64,000 bases of DNA from Noviherbaspirillum malthae. Its GTDB lineage: Bacteria > Pseudomonadota > Gammaproteobacteria > Burkholderiales > Burkholderiaceae_D. The translations under genes were made by a program, and so were the position numbers. Below the pieces are notes generated by a model, which did not search any database, was not told the DNA's origin, and worked only from the letters and a program-made list of their open reading frames with translations. The DNA lies in assembly GCF_015352985.1 (NCBI RefSeq), contig NZ_JACYXF010000003.1, positions 248,001-312,000 of the forward strand, written 5' to 3'. The stretch's first letter is position 1; each line of letters opens with the position of its first letter. Below, one piece after another: positions 62,782 through 64,000 of the stretch.

Positions 62782-64000
62782 ATGAACACACCCCCGACCG
62801 CCGCAACTGCGGCGCCAGCTTCACCGGATACCAACCATCCGCCCGCAGCCAATGCCGTCAACGCCGTCGATGAGCGGCTGCCTGCGGGCAAGCTCACCAT
62901 GCTCGGCCTGCAGCACGTGCTCGTCATGTACGCGGGCGCGATCGCGGTGCCGCTCATCATCGGCCGCGCGCTCAAGCTTGCGCCGGAGCAGGTGGCGGCG
63001 CTGATCAGCGCCGACCTCTTCTGCTGCGGCGTGGTGACGCTGATCCAGTCGCTCGGCATCGGCAAGCTGTTCGGCATTCGCCTGCCGGTCATGATGGGCG
63101 TGACCTTCGCCTCGGTCAGCCCGATGCTGGCCATGGGAGCCGATCCGACGCTCGGCGTCACCGGCATCTTCGGCGCGGTGATAGGCGCGGGTGTGATCTC
63201 GCTCCTGATCGCGCCCTTTGTCGGCCGCGTGCTGGCATTGTTCCCGCCGGTCGTCACCGGCACCATCATCGCGGTGATCGGCATTTCGCTCATGCGCGTC
63301 GGCGTCAACTGGGCCATGGGCGGCACGCCGAACATGGCGACCATTCCCGACCCGGCATTCGCGCAACTGGTCGCCGCGGCGAAGGAAGCCGGCACCGCGC
63401 TGCCCGCAGGCCCGGCGCCGATGATCCCCAATCCTGCCTATGCCGCGCTAGACAACCTCGGCATTGCGCTGTTCGTGCTGGTGGTGATCCTGCTCGTCGC
63501 CAAATATGGCAAGGGCTTCCTGTGCAATATCGCGGTGCTCACCGGCATCGTCGCCGGCACCACGCTCTCCTACTTTCTCGGCAAGGTCGATTTCGCCAAG
63601 GTCTCCGCGGCGAAAACCTTCGCTGTCGTCACGCCTTTCCAGTTCGGCATGCCGACCTTCGATGTGGTCGCCATCCTGACCATGACGCTGGTGATGCTGG
63701 TGGTGATGATCGAATCGACCGGCATGTTCCTCGCGCTCGGCGAACTGACCGGCAAGCGCATCAACAAGGAAGACATCACCCGCGGCCTGCGCGTTGACGG
63801 TCTGGGCACCATCATCGGCGGCGTCTTCAATACCTTCCCGTACACGTCGTTCTCGCAGAACGTCGGCCTGGTCGGCGTCACCGGCGTCAAGAGCCGCTGG
63901 GTGTGCGTGGCGGCCGGCGTCATCCTGATCATCATGGGCGTCATTCCCAAGATCGCGCAGGCGGCCGAAGCAGTGCCGCAGTTCGTGCTGGGCGGCGCCG
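62782..64000 (+). CDS. Nucleobase:cation symporter-2 family permease (urate/xanthine/uracil), 3' end outside window
   Basis: 406 residues visible; the gene runs off the right edge. NCS2/NAT-family membrane protein: LGLQHVLVMYAGAIAVPLII near residue 42, several further helices (VTLIQSLGIGKLFGIRLPVM, VVTGTIIAVIGISLMRVGVN) and the family signature around QNVGLVGVTGVKSR near 362, with the preceding VMIESTGMFLALGELTG helix. TTGGAG precedes the ATG at 62782. With PuuD, UraH and the GntR regulator beside it, urate or xanthine is the likely substrate; inference from context. Confidence 0.92.
   Translation, partial: MNTPPTAATAAPASPDTNHPPAANAVNAVDERLPAGKLTMLGLQHVLVMYAGAIAVPLIIGRALKLAPEQVAALISADLFCCGVVTLIQSLGIGKLFGIRLPVMMGVTFASVSPMLAMGADPTLGVTGIFGAVIGAGVISLLIAPFVGRVLALFPPVVTGTIIAVIGISLMRVGVNWAMGGTPNMATIPDPAFAQLVAAAKEAGTALPAGPAPMIPNPAYAALDNLGIALFVLVVILLVAKYGKGFLCNIAVLTGIVAGTTLSYFLGKVDFAKVSAAKTFAVVTPFQFGMPTFDVVAILTMTLVMLVVMIESTGMFLALGELTGKRINKEDITRGLRVDGLGTIIGGVFNTFPYTSFSQNVGLVGVTGVKSRWVCVAAGVILIIMGVIPKIAQAAEAVPQFVLGGA

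Overview
The window is high-GC proteobacterial DNA. Gene content points to a betaproteobacterium of the order Burkholderiales, probably near Herbaspirillum/Noviherbaspirillum; this is an inference from gene families, since no rRNA is present. Most of the window is dense, GC-rich housekeeping or adaptive sequence. One block, about 8.3-13.5 kb, is AT-richer and carries a plasmid-type replication and partition locus.

Layout. 0-6 kb: SUV3-like RNA helicase, glyoxalase I and a PreP-like M16 protease. 6.4-8.3 kb: a tyrosine-recombinase gene that has lost its catalytic C-terminus. 8.3-15.4 kb: a replicon module with a 2.4-kb gene-free stretch carrying iterons and a parS-like site, two more parS-like sites (one built into a terminator), parB and parA, an iteron-bearing origin, a Rep_3-type initiator and a small putative DNA-binding protein. 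Either the window spans the origin of a chromid/megaplasmid, or a plasmid has integrated into a chromosome; the window alone cannot decide. 15.7-19.2 kb: a TPP riboswitch ahead of a TonB-dependent receptor, convergent with a PnuC-type transporter and a NadR-like kinase, a probable thiamine salvage set. 19.4-22.2 kb: hybrid histidine kinase, followed by two abutting MITE-like elements with CTAG boundaries. 22.6-29.4 kb: MacA-MacB-NodT tripartite efflux divergent from a BaeSR two-component system. 29.6-35.7 kb: single-domain response regulator, REC-kinase-REC hybrid, and a bacteriophytochrome operon (heme oxygenase, phytochrome kinase, response regulator).

35.9-46.8 kb: DUF3182 and hydrolase pair, a small basic protein, OsmC, IbpA under a sigma-32 promoter and a ROSE-like RNA thermometer, AI-2E-type permease, M48 lipoprotein protease, DUF3565, PaoABC-type molybdenum oxidoreductase, and lumazine synthase under an FMN riboswitch. 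46.9-59.9 kb: a 2556-residue secreted repeat/RTX protein, a tail-collar (microcystin-dependent-like) protein, a methyltransferase with a PRMT-like double-E loop, a DUF6916-like protein, a GNAT acetyltransferase, a repeat interrupted by a 311-bp non-coding insertion, an unrecognised helical protein and a PhyH-type dioxygenase. This is the least understood part of the window. 60-64 kb: urate catabolism (PuuD, hydroxyisourate hydrolase, GntR regulator, nucleobase permease running off the end) with 14-bp palindromes that may be the regulator's operators.

All calls come from reading the sequence and recognising families; no database search was run.
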